NCBI GenBank assembly: GCA_025716855.1
Contig: JAIXMQ010000039.1
Coordinates: forward strand, 234,078 to 298,077
From: Pilaira anomala
Lineage: Eukaryota > Mucoromycota > Mucoromycetes > Mucorales > Mucoraceae
Reading direction: 5' to 3'
DNA length: 64,000 bases
Shown here: positions 46,273 through 58,119 of the stretch, one piece after another
Layout of the letters: each line of letters starts with the position of its first letter
Numbering within the stretch: position 1 is the first letter of the stretch
Notes under the pieces: generated by a model
Told to the model about the DNA's origin: nothing
What the model saw: the letters and a program-made list of their open reading frames with translations, nothing else
Database searches by the model: none
Program-made: the position numbers and the translations under genes

Positions 46273-47192
46273 GCTGTTTTAAAAAAAAATGAGTTACAAG
46301 TTGTGTCTGAATCCTCACGTTTTTACCCTAAGTAATTCTATAAAAACTATTGAAAAGTTTTTCTGTAATTAACTGATTCCCATTTATATATAAATCAAAG
46401 CGCGAATTTTTTTTTTTATTTATAAAAGTAATGAAAAAGGAGGGATTCGAGAACTATCTTTTTAACCATGCTTTTCAATTGAGTATATTTAGAACTATCA
46501 AAGCTTTTTTTTTTTTTTGCAGAAAAAAAAAAAAAGACTTGTATTTATCTAAACTACTTTAAAATGGTATGGTTCGGTTATTAGAAGATTTTTTGTTTTA
46601 TGGAAGCAGCAGAAAAAAACTTAATCCCAGAATGAAATATTAAAAAAAAAACATCGTGCATTCACTATAGACAGGAAACTTGTGTACAGTAATTTGGCTG
46701 AAGAAGTAATTTACTGTTTTTATCAAGAGAGGCGCTGTAAACATTACATACACATGTACTTGCGGGGGGGGGGAGGGTTTTTTTAAGCAATTACCTTTTT
46801 TTTTTTTTCTTCTTCTTGGGAATAGAGAGAAATCAGTCTGCAAGTGTGTTGTCTAAGTGTATGCGATATATATATATATATATACATTTATATAAAATAT
46901 TTAATTTTTCAAAAAATGGGTAATTTTTATAGTCACATTCCATGATAAAATGATTTTTAATGAATTAATTATATTATTAACTTATATTGGAGTTTATAAT
47001 AAGATACATATCAAAAAAAAAAAAAAAAAAAAAAAAAATCTTGTTGTTGTAACGCGTGCTTTAAATAAAGGTTTCTTTAATACCTTGAGTAATATCGTTT
47101 TTAGCTGTATAATAAGCTGAGTAAATTGTCAGAATTTTCATGCTATATTATATGAAAAAAAAAAAAAAAAAGCTTAAAAGTAAAATAAAATT
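45927..47192. other. intergenic, 1.3 kb
   Basis: No gene is supported. It is dense in A-tracts (45985-46006, 46245-46270, 47013-47038) and a purine repeat near 46068-46103. A (TA)n tract lies at 46865-46884. Confidence 0.5.
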
Positions 47193-48158
47193 TCAGGTAG
47201 GTTTTTTATTATATAAATTCTTTGAGGACAGTAAAGAGATTGGAATATCATCATCGTCATCAGTAGTATCATCATCAAGCTGCAATCTTTCCTTGACCTT
47301 CTCTTTATACTTGTCTGCAGCGGTTTGATAATCCATATCCGACGTATAATCTGTATTTAATTTAGCAATCGGGACTAAATCTTCATCATCTTCATCGTCG
47401 TTATCACTTAATAAAGAAGAGGGTTTACTGATAGGTGATTGTAAATAGCCAAGAGGTATATTATCATCATCACTACTACTACTACTACTACTACTGCTAT
47501 TATCATCATTTCTAATGGGCGGCCAACGAGGATGTCTTGAAAAGACAGTTGGGGTGAGGGGAGATCTTAATTGCTGTTGTTGTACTTTAGGTAAAGTATT
47601 ATTTAAAGATCTCGATCTTGATAAATCTTTTCTTTTAGGTAATGGCTTTGTATGAGCCTGATTGATCGAATCTTGTTGTAACTTTGCAACCTTTTGAAGG
47701 TCATGAGCCGAAGAAAATTTTCGCATGGTAGGTTTATGTTGAAAAGGAATAGGAGGTACGGGTGGTGGATTATTGGAAGAGTAGGTTGGAGATAATAAAG
47801 GTAATGAATCGACCAGCGATGAAGTGGGTGAGTTTATTTCTCTTTGACAAAGTTTATTTAAAGCAGATTCTCTTTCTTCCATGAGTCTAATGTGAGCTGA
47901 AGGATCTCTTCCTACTGATTTGGATCTTGGTCTTTGCTGGAATTGAGGAGAGAGTATTGGGTTTCTTGTATCGGACATGCTTGTTTTAGGTAACCTTTCT
48001 ATATTATTGTGAGGAGATAATATAGAATGAAGTGGTACAGAATAGGATGGTGATGTGGGAACTATCACTTGTACTGGTCCTGGTTTATTCTTTCTGAATA
48101 AACCAAATAATGGTTTTGGTTTTCTTGGTCTATTATTTAGTGAGTTATTATCTGACAT
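47193..48158 (-). CDS. disordered Ser/Pro-rich hypothetical protein (321 aa)
   Basis: Single exon from the ATG at 48158 (MSDNNSLNNRPRKPKPLFGLFRKNK). The chain is Ser/Pro/Asp-rich, with a PPPVPPIP proline motif, several RSKS/SRSRS sites, a run of nine serines followed by acid residues, and a DDEDDED block. There is no signal peptide or helix-rich domain except a possible short coiled stretch around HIRLMEERESALNKLCQRE. The PPPVPP motif suggests SH3 binding, which is inference. An in-frame extension further upstream is poly-Phe and was not used as the start. Family unknown. Confidence 0.7.
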   Translation of the reverse strand: MSDNNSLNNRPRKPKPLFGLFRKNKPGPVQVIVPTSPSYSVPLHSILSPHNNIERLPKTSMSDTRNPILSPQFQQRPRSKSVGRDPSAHIRLMEERESALNKLCQREINSPTSSLVDSLPLLSPTYSSNNPPPVPPIPFQHKPTMRKFSSAHDLQKVAKLQQDSINQAHTKPLPKRKDLSRSRSLNNTLPKVQQQQLRSPLTPTVFSRHPRWPPIRNDDNSSSSSSSSSDDDNIPLGYLQSPISKPSSLLSDNDDEDDEDLVPIAKLNTDYTSDMDYQTAADKYKEKVKERLQLDDDTTDDDDDIPISLLSSKNLYNKKPT

Positions 48159-48634
48159 TTGTATATATGTTAATAGAGAAAAGTGTGTATAAAAAAAGTG
48201 TGTAAAAAAAAGTGTGTAAAAAATAAAATAAAGAGAGAAAAAGAAGAAAAGGATCAAGTATAAATGAAATAACTTAAATAGTAATACTAATAAACTAATG
48301 AGAAGGGTGATACAAGTAAATCATTGGCCCTCTATCCCCTTTTTTTCTTTTTCAATTATTAACAATTATTATATTACATTATATAGAATTCAAAACTGAC
48401 GCTATTTGTTTACACGTGTTTCTGTTATGATGCATTCAATTTCTTGTTGCTTAAAAAAAAGGGATTAAAAAAAAAAAAAAAAAAAAAAAAAAATTTAAGG
48501 CTGGAGAGAGTCATATTCCTGAATAAGTATTTAGAGTCATGCAGAACCACGAGTTCTTTCCTGTCTTTCTCTCTTTATTTTTTTTCTTTTTTTTTTTTTT
48601 TTTTTTTTCTTTTTACATTTAAAAACCATAAGAG
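48159..48634. promoter_or_regulatory. divergent intergenic region
   Basis: Separates the disordered-protein gene (minus) from the CEP104-like gene (plus). It holds an A-tract (about 48468-48493) and a T-tract (about 48591-48608) right before the plus-strand start. A TGTGTAAAAAAAAG motif is repeated three times at 48185-48220. No gene seen. Confidence 0.4.
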
Positions 48635-51600
48635 ATGGGAAATGCTTATCTTCCTTATGAATTTGTACATTGCTCTTCTTTTGACGAAGGTTATAGTCCC
48701 GAACAATTAGCTAAAAGTAGTCGGGGTAATCAAGTAGAGACTTTACAAGTAAAGTGTAAAGGTTGGCAAACACCAAAGTACGTAAGAGTTTTTTTTTTTT
48801 TTTTTTTTGTATGTGTATTTAACAACCATTTAAAAAAAAAGGTGCCCTGAATATCCTCAAGATTTAATTATACATTTATTATCAGGCACTGCTCGTATCT
48901 CTAAAGTAGAAATACTTTCTCACCATTTTAAAATAGCCACTAAAATTGATGTATATATTGGCTTACTAAAAGACGCACAAGATGTATTAGATGATATAGC
49001 ACCTGATACTCCACCTAGTGATGATGAAGATAATATGCTTATTGAGTTTACGAGGCTAGGGTTAGTTTTATATATATATATATGTATACATAAAAACTTA
49101 TATATTTTTTTTTTCTAGTTATGTTTGTTTTGATAATAATGTACGCGCACAATTTCGAGCTCGGGAACGTAAATCAATAAAAATTAACGCAGACGGGGAG
49201 TACGTTCGTCTAGTGATACGTAACTGTCATAAGAATCGTTTAAATATATTTAATCAAGTAAACTTATATTTATAGAAATTGCTGCTGTAAAAAAAAATAT
49301 ATATATTTAACTTTTTTATTTATTTATTTAGGTTGGCGTATTATTAATAAATGTTTTAGGTCAACCATTACATCTTTTAGATAAAAGTACGATTTGTTCT
49401 TCTGCTCAGGTATATTAACATTTTTTTTTTTTTTTTTTTTAAACGGTTCCCCTTTTTTTTTTATATATATATTAAACTAAAACTCCCCTTTTATGACTCC
49501 TGTAGAATCATGTATTGCGTCACCCATTTGACGATAACAGTATGCTTAGTTCATCTACAAGAAGAACAAGTGTCTCAAGTAATCAAAGCTCCGTCAATCG
49601 ATTATCACCCTCGAACCCATTTGAAATCGAATTAAGTCAATGGGCTTCAGCTCTATACCATGCAGAAGAAGACGCTGTCAAAGTCGAATCCTATCAACAT
49701 GCTAAAACCTATCATAATCTTCGTGAAAAAATGGAGAAATTCACAAAGATCTTGTCTGATTTAGAAATTGGAAAAAGACATGCTGTTGATACAAAAGATT
49801 ATGATGAAGCAGAAAAAATCAAGGTTAGTATTTTAAAACTTTGTTCATTTTCATCATGTAAACTAAAAAAACTTTATATATTACATATAGGATGATATTA
49901 AAGAAATCAAACAAGCTGCACAAATGATGTTAAAGCATGAACGTATTCAAATCACATCCGATGGAAATGTTATACCTTTAGAGACTTCTATACATCATAT
50001 CCAATTAGATCCTTCCCAATCTGATATACCCAATCCACAACAAATGCTCGAAGATACAATTATTGGGTCTGAAAAGACAAACGATAATTGGAATTTACCC
50101 ACCATACCCTATGTACAGCATGAATATAATCAACATGAAAATATACCCATTACAATTGAAGAAGAACAAGAAGAAGAAGAAGAAGAACAACAACAACAAC
50201 AACAACAACAAGAGTATATCGATCCAGAAAGTATACCCGAACCAATTATGGATGAAGAAAGAGGTCCTTATACTTTAGCCATACAAGTATTTGGAGAAAA
50301 TATCGTTGCCTGTGTACTAAGTATCAAGGCCAAATGTAGAGGAAGAGGTCTTGGCATGATCGAACAACGTATTGAAACCCTACAAAATTTAGCAAGAAAT
50401 AATCAATTGGATGAATTATGTTCCATGATCTATTTTGATAAAAACAGAAAGAACCAAGCATTTGATTATAACGATGACGATGACGAAGATGAAGACGAAG
50501 ACGACGACGACGAGATGATACTTGATTCAATCACACGATCTATTTCTGATTTCATCAATGCAACACTCATGATGATCCAAGAAGCCGTGATGGATTCAAG
50601 AGAACCTATTGTCACTTTAGCCATCTCCACTTGGCATCTATTAAACGATTTCTGTAGAGAGACCCATGTGGATGCTAGATGGGTCATTGAATGGATTGAA
50701 CGTACCTTTTCGGGTCTCTTGAAACGTACAGGTGATACAAATATCAAGATTAAAAGTGCAGCAACAGTACTTATTCTTGTCTTAGTTCAGTCCTATTCAA
50801 TTCACCCATTCTCATTAATGCCCCTCTATATTTGTAAACCGGAACGATTGATTCATAATTACAAGGAAGCTAAATCTCGCGTTGAATTAGTTGAAGCTAC
50901 CGTCATGAAATTAGGTGTAGAGGGTATACCTAACAACAACAACAACAACAACAACAACAAAAAGTCAACTAGCACCAAATGTAAAGTTTTAGTCCCACTT
51001 CAGGATTTAATGGCGTTTGTCGTTGCTTATTTAAATCATGGTCATGATGAAGTAAGACAAGCTGCGGTCAAACTTGTTGTTACTATTTCAGATCAAATTG
51101 GGTTTAATATCGTCAGTTCATATATTGATGAAACCTTGAGACTTTCTCTAGCAGAGGTAAAAAAAGAAAGAACTTTTGTAATATGAATTTTACTAATTTA
51201 CTTTTTTATATATATATATATATATAGACTGTTCAGAAATTGGTAGATAAAGATTCTTTCCATACACCTGCACCTATTCTTAAAACCAAATTGAAAAATA
51301 CGATACCAACTACAAAAGAAACCATATCCGAACTTCGTGCAGCTGCAGTTCAACCCGAAAGAAAGACGAAATCAAGTAATCGAAGTGTAAAACAAAATAG
51401 TACAGAAAAAAGAACCACGACAACTAGTACCAAACGAACAACAAATAGTAAAGTATCAACAACGAACAAATCAAGTACAAGAACTGGTGGTACAAATTCG
51501 GCTCGTAATAGTAAACCTATAAAAGAGAAAGCTTCGGAAGTAGAAGCTGTCATCAATGAGAATAGCGTTTGTATCTTTTGTGATGAAGTTAACCCAGAGT

Positions 51601-52136
51601 TCAATGAAGATACCCTCATCAAGCATTATTATAATACCTGTCCAGTTTTAACGAATTGTCCCATGTGTCAAATCGTAAGTATATATATATATATTTAGGT
51701 TGAACTTTTTTTTTTTTAAAAAAAAATATACATTTATATGATAGATTACGGAAATATCCACATTAAATGAACACATGTTACTTGACTGTGAAAGACTTCA
51801 TTTGATTAAAGAGTGTACAAGATGCAGACAAGCTATACCTGTTGAACAATGGTTACAACATACATTAAAGCAAGGTTGCTTTATTAAAAAAGGTAAAGGT
51901 CTAAACAAAAAAAAAAAAATCCTTTTAGATAAAAAAAAAAAAAACTCATTTGCTTTTTTTTTTTATTAGGTGATGATGATGTACGATGTCCTTTATGTTT
52001 AGTTCATATCGAACCACCCAACGATTCTGGTTGGAAAACACATTTAATGACAGGTGATGGATGTATGAAATTAAAAAGATCAAGAGCACCTAACCATCCA
52101 AACAAAAAGAAATTGACATCTAATAAGAAAATTTAA
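48635..52136 (+). CDS. CEP104-like microtubule-tip protein
   Basis: Nine exons (48635-48777, 48842-49060, 49119-49257, 49332-49409, 49506-49823, 49891-51156, 51228-51674, 51745-51892, 51970-52136) give 974 aa. The domain order matches animal CEP104. Residues ~1-175 are a jelly-roll (GYSPEQL, GWQTPKCPEYPQDLIIHL, ISKVEILSHHFKIATKIDVYIG, NRLNIFNQVGVLLINVLGQP). Coiled coil lies at ~225-310. A TOG-like helical array lies at ~420-720. Four C2HC-type zinc fingers lie at ~830-960 (CIFCDEVNPEF…, CPMCQIITEISTLNEHMLLDC, CTRCRQAI, CPLCLVHIEPPNDSGWKTHL). CEP104 binds tubulin and EB proteins at ciliary and microtubule tips. Gln and Asn runs and an Asp/Glu tract interrupt the fungal protein. No flagellar gene neighbours are seen here. 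Confidence 0.9.
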
Positions 52137-52256
52137 AAAAAAAATATATATATATCTTTTATTTATCACAAAATATATAAAAAATAAAAAAATAAAAAAA
52201 ATTTTTTTTCGAGAGGTCTCTCTCACTTTGATCACTTGTTTATCTCACACCATGTT

Positions 52257-53209
52257 TTAATATCGAAATAATTGATACACTTGACTTTGAATATCTTCAG
52301 ATGTTTGGTATAACTGTCTATGATGGAAAAGAAATATATTTCAGTTAATATATATTAGTAATAAAGCTGTATTCTCTCTTTTTGACTTGGTAATTTACAT
52401 AATAAAAAATCATTGAAAAGGATAAAAACGCCAGAGAGTAAAAATTAATGATATACGAAGTTGGAGATGATTTATAACATTTAACATCAAAAACCTAAAT
52501 AAATATGAGTTAGTTCAAAAAAAAAACCCGAAGCTAATTTTTTTTTTTTTACCGGTAACCAAATGTATTCGGCTTCTTTTAATGCAGGTAAATCTGACTT
52601 ATCTATCTTTGTAAGCGTTGTACACTGATATAAATCAAAAAGTAACATAATAAACACAACAATGGCCATAAAAGAAATGATTTGGTTATTGTACTCTTGT
52701 ATTTTTGCTATGATTGTTTTATAAGTTGCATCATCATTATTTATTTATTTATTTTTTTTTTTGCATTAGTTTACCTTGACTGCATTCATAATAAACCCAT
52801 ATCTTGTCTTTTAGAGCAGCACAACTGGACTCTGGCTCTTTCTCAATATAAATTGTAGCACACACTTTACATCGTTTTGACTTGTTAAGACAAAATTCGT
52901 GTGCGTGATAATAGTCATGTCTATTTTTTTTTTTTTAACATGTAAATTACTTAATTTACTTAAAAAAAAAAGGGGGGGGGAAGAGAGAAAGGAAATTACA
53001 TTATGCTACATTGGCAAGTAATTCTTTTCCATTCACCACAAGCTTCACTTTGATAACATATACGACAAGCTATCTAAATTTAAAATTAGGAAAGAGAGAA
53101 GAAAAAAAAAAGGGGGGGGGAGCAAAGAATAATTAAAATAAACAGTTACTTCTCTAAACTGTTCTGGTTCACCAAAGAATGCATTTTGTCTTTTCATTTG
53201 GGGTGGCAT
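52257..53209 (-). CDS. RING-CH (MARCH-type) membrane E3 ubiquitin ligase
   Basis: Six exons (53209-53150, 53073-53000, 52920-52775, 52707-52553, 52494-52399, 52313-52257) give 195 aa. Residues ~22-65 have C4HC3 spacing: CRICYQSEACGEW, then CQCS, then HAHEFC, then CKVC, a RING-variant zinc domain. After it come two hydrophobic segments (ISFMAIVVFIMLLFDLY and YSLAFLSFSMIFYY). RING-CH proteins such as yeast Ssm4 or animal MARCHs are membrane-bound E3 ligases. This one is small and has a weak central Pro/Trp signature, so activity is not certain. Exon junctions were deduced from phase and signals. It converges with the CEP104-like gene, 120 bases apart. Confidence 0.78.
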
Positions 53210-53287
53210 TTTCTTTTTTTTTCTTTTTTTTTTAAGAGAGAAAAAGGAGCTTCAAAAAATTAATTTAGATAAAATTTATACTTTTAT

Positions 53288-53739
53288 AAAAAAAGATCAT
53301 GCATGATGAAAAATTCCCTTTAAAAAAAAACTATTGAGTGATGTTTCTTCAAGCGAGTTTAGCTGTGCTTATACCATTAGATCAAGACTGGTGATTTTTG
53401 TTTTTTTTTCAGCAGAAAGCTTTTTTATTGAACTTTTAAAAAAAGATCATGCATGATGAAAAATTCCCTTTAAAAAAAAACTATTGAGTGATGTTTCTTC
53501 AAGCGAGTTTAGCTGTGCTTATACCATTAGATCAAGACTGGTGATTTTTGTTTTTTTTCAGCAGAAAGCTTTTTTATTGAACTTTTAAAAAAAGATCATG
53601 CATGATGAAAAATTCCCTTTAAAAAAAAACTATTGAGTGATGTTTCTTCAAGCGAGTTTAGCTGTGCTTATACCATTAGATCAAGACTGGTGATTTTTGT
53701 TTTTTTTTTCAGCAGAAAGCTTTTTTATTGAACTTTTAT
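53288..53739. repeat. ~149 bp tandem repeat, 3 copies
   Basis: Three almost identical units begin at about 53288, 53437 and 53586 with AAAAAAAGATCATGCATGATG and end with TTTTTTATTGAACTTTT. Differences are limited to one base in a T run. Each unit starts with a 12-base palindrome, ATCATGCATGAT. No ORF crosses them. Their near identity points to recent amplification. Confidence 0.92.
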
Positions 53740-54240
53740 TTTGGATAATATGATAGGATTCTAAAAACTAAACTTTTTGACGTAAATAATAAACTTACAC
53801 ATCTCATCTGAAGTATTCCTATTCTTTACAAAAATTGACATACAAGCTATTTTACCATCATCTTGATTGCTCTTTTCAGTATTTAACAATGCATGTTTTC
53901 ATAGGGTATTGTGCATTTAACAATTATTTGATAACTAGCACAATTTTGATGAACATCTAGTCTATAGAGGGCCCTACCCCATTTATTCATTTTGGTCTGC
54001 TGTTACAGAAAGCAAAAATAAAAGTCATCAAATCATTATCTTTCAATAAACATATTTTCATAAATTGGAGGTTTTATAGAACATGTTTTTTTTTCACTTT
54101 TGGTTTAAATGTATAAAAAAGGAAAACATCGTAAAATTGTAACAGCGCGTTTTATTACAATAAGCGGTAGTTTTTTTTTTTTTTTTTACACTATACGAGA
54201 AGGAGTACATAAAAAACTGAAACATATCTAGAGATTTTTA
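53740..54240. other. intergenic, 500 bases
   Basis: Between the triplicate repeat and the 3' end of the PD-(D/E)XK-like gene. A T-tract lies at 54172-54187. Nothing else recognised. Confidence 0.5.
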
Positions 54241-55913
54241 TTAATTCATTTGTGAATAGTTTCTTTTTTGAAATGAAGCACAAGGAGAGGAACATGTTGA
54301 TAAATCAGGATCAGAGGAATCAGAGTCGGATCCATAATCCTGAGTTTCAAAAAACTCGATCAACTGCTTGTGATAGATGGATACGAGGTAACGGAAATTG
54401 TGAATCTTGTTTATGAATTTGGGTATTGATGATGAAAATAAATTGATTTTCGAGGGGATCGCAACATGAAACTCCAAATTAAAAACGTAAAGATCCCACA
54501 AAGGCATGGATAAAGAATAAATATACAACGTATCTTTGTAAACTTGAGCACCGAAAAGTTTGATTTTTTTTGAGGAATGCAACGTCGGTGTACCTTTAGA
54601 TGTAATAATTTGCTTAAAAAGGAACTTTAAGTTTTTAGCAATTTTGTTCCTATCGTCTTTGAAGTGAGAATAATTAGCAGCAGCATCGCAAGGGGGACCA
54701 GAGACCTCAAATAAAACAAAAGGGACCTTTAAAATTGAAGAAATAATTAATCCGTCAATTCTGGGGCCAGGAAGCCTCGTTTCATCGTCATTAAGCGAAT
54801 TATTTTCATATTGCTTTACTAATTCCAGAGATTGTTCTCCAGGTCGGAAAACACAATCATTTCTTTTAGCAATATAATCTCCTAAAGGAGTCAGAAACCG
54901 AGTGGTAAACTCGTTTTCAGTCATCTTTGTATTAATCCAATCGTCCTTGTCAAAAGTTTTGGTCATCTTCAAAACCAATTTAATGATCTTGATAACATTA
55001 CTTTTGATAGAAATATCATCAGTCTCCTTATCCTTTATCTTCTTCTTCTTATCTCTCTTGATCTTTCTCTTCTCTTTCTTGATCTTTCTCTTCTCTCTCT
55101 TGATCTTTTCTCTATTAAGCTTCGAATCAGATAATACTTGTTTAGCGAAATCCTTAGCTTTAACGTCATAATTTGCGACAGTGTTGACACGTTCTCTTAT
55201 TAAAGGAAGATATTCTTTTAATACTCTTCTTGTTGCACTGCTTTCACCCGTTCTTACTAAATCAATTATTCCAAAGTACAAGACACTACATAATCTAATT
55301 AGAGCAGATATTAACATAAACTTATTTGATACCTACTCCTGTTTGTCCACATTTTTTTCGTGGCCAGATGAATGTCTATAGCTATTTATTAATTGTTGAA
55401 TCTCAATGGCTTTTCCCTCCAATGAGTCATTTACATCCCTGGAAAAAGTATCCTGTTAAAGATACATTGGTTAATATACAAATCATAATATTATATTTTG
55501 TTCACAAAACCTACATCCGGGTTCAAAAGCAAAGACGCGAACTCCTCCAGATTTTTCTTCCTTAGAGTCTCCTTTAAGATATAAGCGTCTGCATTGGTTT
55601 GGTCATGGATTTTACGCGCTTGGTTAAGTTTGATTTGTAGGCATAAATCGGCCCAGTCTACCATGTTACAATCATTTTTATACTACAAACATATTAGTTT
55701 CTTTTTTTTTAGTGTACATACAACATATCTTACCTTGATCTTTTTTAAGCTTGTAAATTCCTGGCAGGTTTGACACCAATATTTTTTTAGATTGTTAAAA
55801 GTTATTTCCATATTATATTCCATGTTGACAATTTCAGACCTCTTGGTAATTATGAATTCTGACAGCTTGATGCTATGAAGTTCGTTGCCATATGATTCCA
55901 GAATGTCTGACAT
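54241..55913 (-). CDS. Mucoromycota-type hypothetical protein, PD-(D/E)XK-like
   Basis: Four exons (55913-55734, 55682-55515, 55452-55337, 55294-54241) give 505 aa. A Lys/Arg/Glu-rich block at ~225-255 (REKIKREKRKIKKEKRK) looks like a nuclear signal or coiled helix. From ~290 come TENEFTTRFLTPLGDYI, then RIDGLIISSILKVPFVLFEVSG, where D then E-V-S resembles a PD-(D/E)XK nuclease core. HFKDDRNKIAKNLKFLF follows, then a beta-rich C-terminal part and an acidic Asp/Ser tail. I recall related unnamed proteins being multi-copy in Mucoromycota genomes. The nuclease idea is inference. A 45-base intron before exon 4 removes an in-frame stop. Confidence 0.7.
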
Positions 55914-56290
55914 ATTGTTTTGCGTATTTAAGATTTAATATTGTGTATTCTAAAGATAACTGCCTTGTTGAGAGTTTAATGTGTGAGAAAAAGCGAAAAG
56001 GATTATTTTTATTCTTTTTACCTTTGCATATTTATTTATATTGTTTAATTATCCTGAGACCATGGATTTAAATTTTGGATTATTATCGTAAATACAATAA
56101 ACATGTCTTGTAGTATATTAACTGGTCGTTCATATAACGTTAAGCTCTTTCACATATCTTTAAGCTCCAGTTGCTAAGAGGAAGATATGTTCAATAAAGT
56201 AAATTGCCTTCAACTTTTTAATACACAGCATTGTTTAACTAGGTTGCACTCTCTTGAAGTGCTCCCATTGACCTTAGTTATACTTGCACT

Positions 56291-56324
<34 letters not shown>

Positions 56325-57329
56325 TTTGGTGGATTATTCAATGATATTATATATGGTGGCAATGGATGGCTCTATTAAAAAAAGCCATGCTTTTTCCACA
56401 ATGATGGATGAACGAGAAAGGTAAAAAAAGAAAAAAAATAGTATGCGTATAATATTCATTTAACAAAAATAACAAAATTTATTATTATTATTATTTTAGC
56501 TATAGCAATATTATATACCTGTGAAGTCCATATATTATTCTTTTATCAAAACTATTCAACCCTATTAATTATTTTAAACGATATAATGACTTTATATGCA
56601 TTGCAACAAGTTCAACAACAAGTACTAGTCATGAAAACTCGATTTATATGTAAATCACAGTAATGAATAACCTGTAACTTGTAGGACAAGAAAAATGCAG
56701 TTTATAACCCCACAATTCTTAGCCTTAATAGGAATCTTCCCCAAAATCGAGATTGTCCGAGTAATGGTACATCCACTTATAGTCACTAGCCATTATCGAA
56801 CAGAGCAAGAACGTTTAGCATTACAAAATGGAGTGCCACCAGAAGAAGCAAAAGATATTGGTATGATAGGCGACTTGAATCCAGGCACTACCAATATCAT
56901 ATATCATCTCATTGGCATTCAGCTTAAAGAACTAGACAAAGAAAAAAAAATATGAACGTATGTAGGTATATGTGAACAAAATATTGTTTATATTGATACT
57001 TATTATATAGACTTAAGTGAAGAAATTAAAAAGTTACACACACTTTTGGAAAGTAAATAAAACAGAAGGAACGAAGACGTCAAATAGTCTGTGAAAGTCT
57101 TAAAGAAGATAGAAGTAGCCCGAATGATGGGCATTGATACTACCACCAATATTTAAATAATATATGATCAATTCGAAAGAGTAGAATATATTAATTCAAA
57201 AGCAGAAGAGTTGAGTATAGACCATTTAAACTCATATTTAAACACAATTATCAGGATATTCCAGGTATTATTATTTAGTTTAAAAGGGTTCTTTCAATTC
57301 TATTTTATTTAATAAATCGATCCCAAGTC
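55914..57329. other. 1.4 kb of degraded, possibly element-derived DNA
   Basis: No intact gene. A T-tract lies at 56288-56322. An 86-codon frame at 56695-56955 (with NGVPPEEAKDIGMIGDLNPGTTNIIYHL) looks protein-like but has no start context or partner exon that I can support. A similar word (MMGIDTTTNI) recurs about 250 bases later in another frame, suggesting old internal duplication. Probably relics. Confidence 0.4.
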
Positions 57330-57563
57330 TTGTTTGGTGAAGACGAAATTTCACTTTTGGAAACGTCAGGAAAATTCCTTTTAAACAATAAAACTAAATA
57401 TGGCAGTGATCATATTAAAGTAAACTATGGTACATTAAGCATTTTCAATGCTTTATTTCAAAAGTATTGGATTGGAGCGAGACGACTGTTGCGCCATTCA
57501 TTTAATGGCAAAACAATAAGATTTTTTGGACCAGAAGTTCGTATTCGAAGAGGCTATCACTAG
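57330..57563 (+). pseudogene. fragment of a PD-(D/E)XK-like family gene
   Basis: The short frame contains EDEISLLETSGKFLLNNK and DHIKVNYGTLSIFNALFQKY. This is the same kind of LLE(T/V)SG core followed by an Asp/His-Lys helix seen in the gene at 54241-55913. It is cut off at both ends and runs into a transposase remnant in another frame. A relic of a dispersed family is the best reading; the similarity is short. Confidence 0.4.
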
Positions 57564-57890
57564 ACAAGGTCACCTTTTCGAGTTGTATCCAAAGTTTCAT
57601 TGCGAGTGTATGTAACCCAATTGAAAGGGTTTGGGAGGCAGCCCACCCAAGAAAATAGCAAGACAACATTGTAACTACAATTTCAAGTCTTTGGAAAAAA
57701 ATTTGGATTCGTTCTTGGATACTATTTCGCCCCCTGGAGAGCTACCTTTGTTGATCCGAAGATACTGGAATAAGAGCTTCAGATATGTAGCTGCTTATAG
57801 CGAAGGAAGTAATGCTGTTAGCCGTAAAGCTGGTGAAGGAGTTCTCAAAAACTCAGAAATGTCATCGTAAACTTCGTCCCAACCAATAAA
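57535..57890 (+). pseudogene. DDE (IS630/Tc1-like) transposase C-terminal relic
   Basis: One frame reads FEEAITRQGHLFELYPKFHCEC. Another, after a small shift, reads CNPIERVWEAAHP, and a third continues KKIARQHCNYNFKSLEKNLDSF and IRRYWNKSFRYVAAYSEGSNA. In order these match the C-terminal part of IS630/Tc1-type DDE proteins common in fungi (YPKFHCELNPIE, W-x-A, ARQHCxY). At least two frameshifts and no N-terminal half: a dead fragment. Confidence 0.7.
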
Positions 57891-58119
57891 AAAAATATTT
57901 GTACGTTATTATAGTCCTCATTAATATTTTAAAAAGTGTTTTATTCATGTTTAGCATCATAAACATAAGAACTTTCGCAATAAGCATTTTTTTTTAATGA
58001 CGTAGTTTAAATCCTAAAATTCAGATTTTTTTTTTTTTAACCCGCGTAGTTTGTCATCAAAGCCTTTTACATCTTTAACACATCGCTGAAAACATGTCCA
58101 ACAATTTTATATTCTAAAT

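Noticed and set aside
54902..55171. hydrophobic plus-strand frame that looks like a membrane protein
   Set aside because: Antisense of the Lys/Arg/Glu block of the PD-(D/E)XK-like gene, whose exon structure is consistent.
56187..56378. 63-codon plus frame
   Set aside because: Contains a homopolymer poly-Phe run and no recognisable domain.
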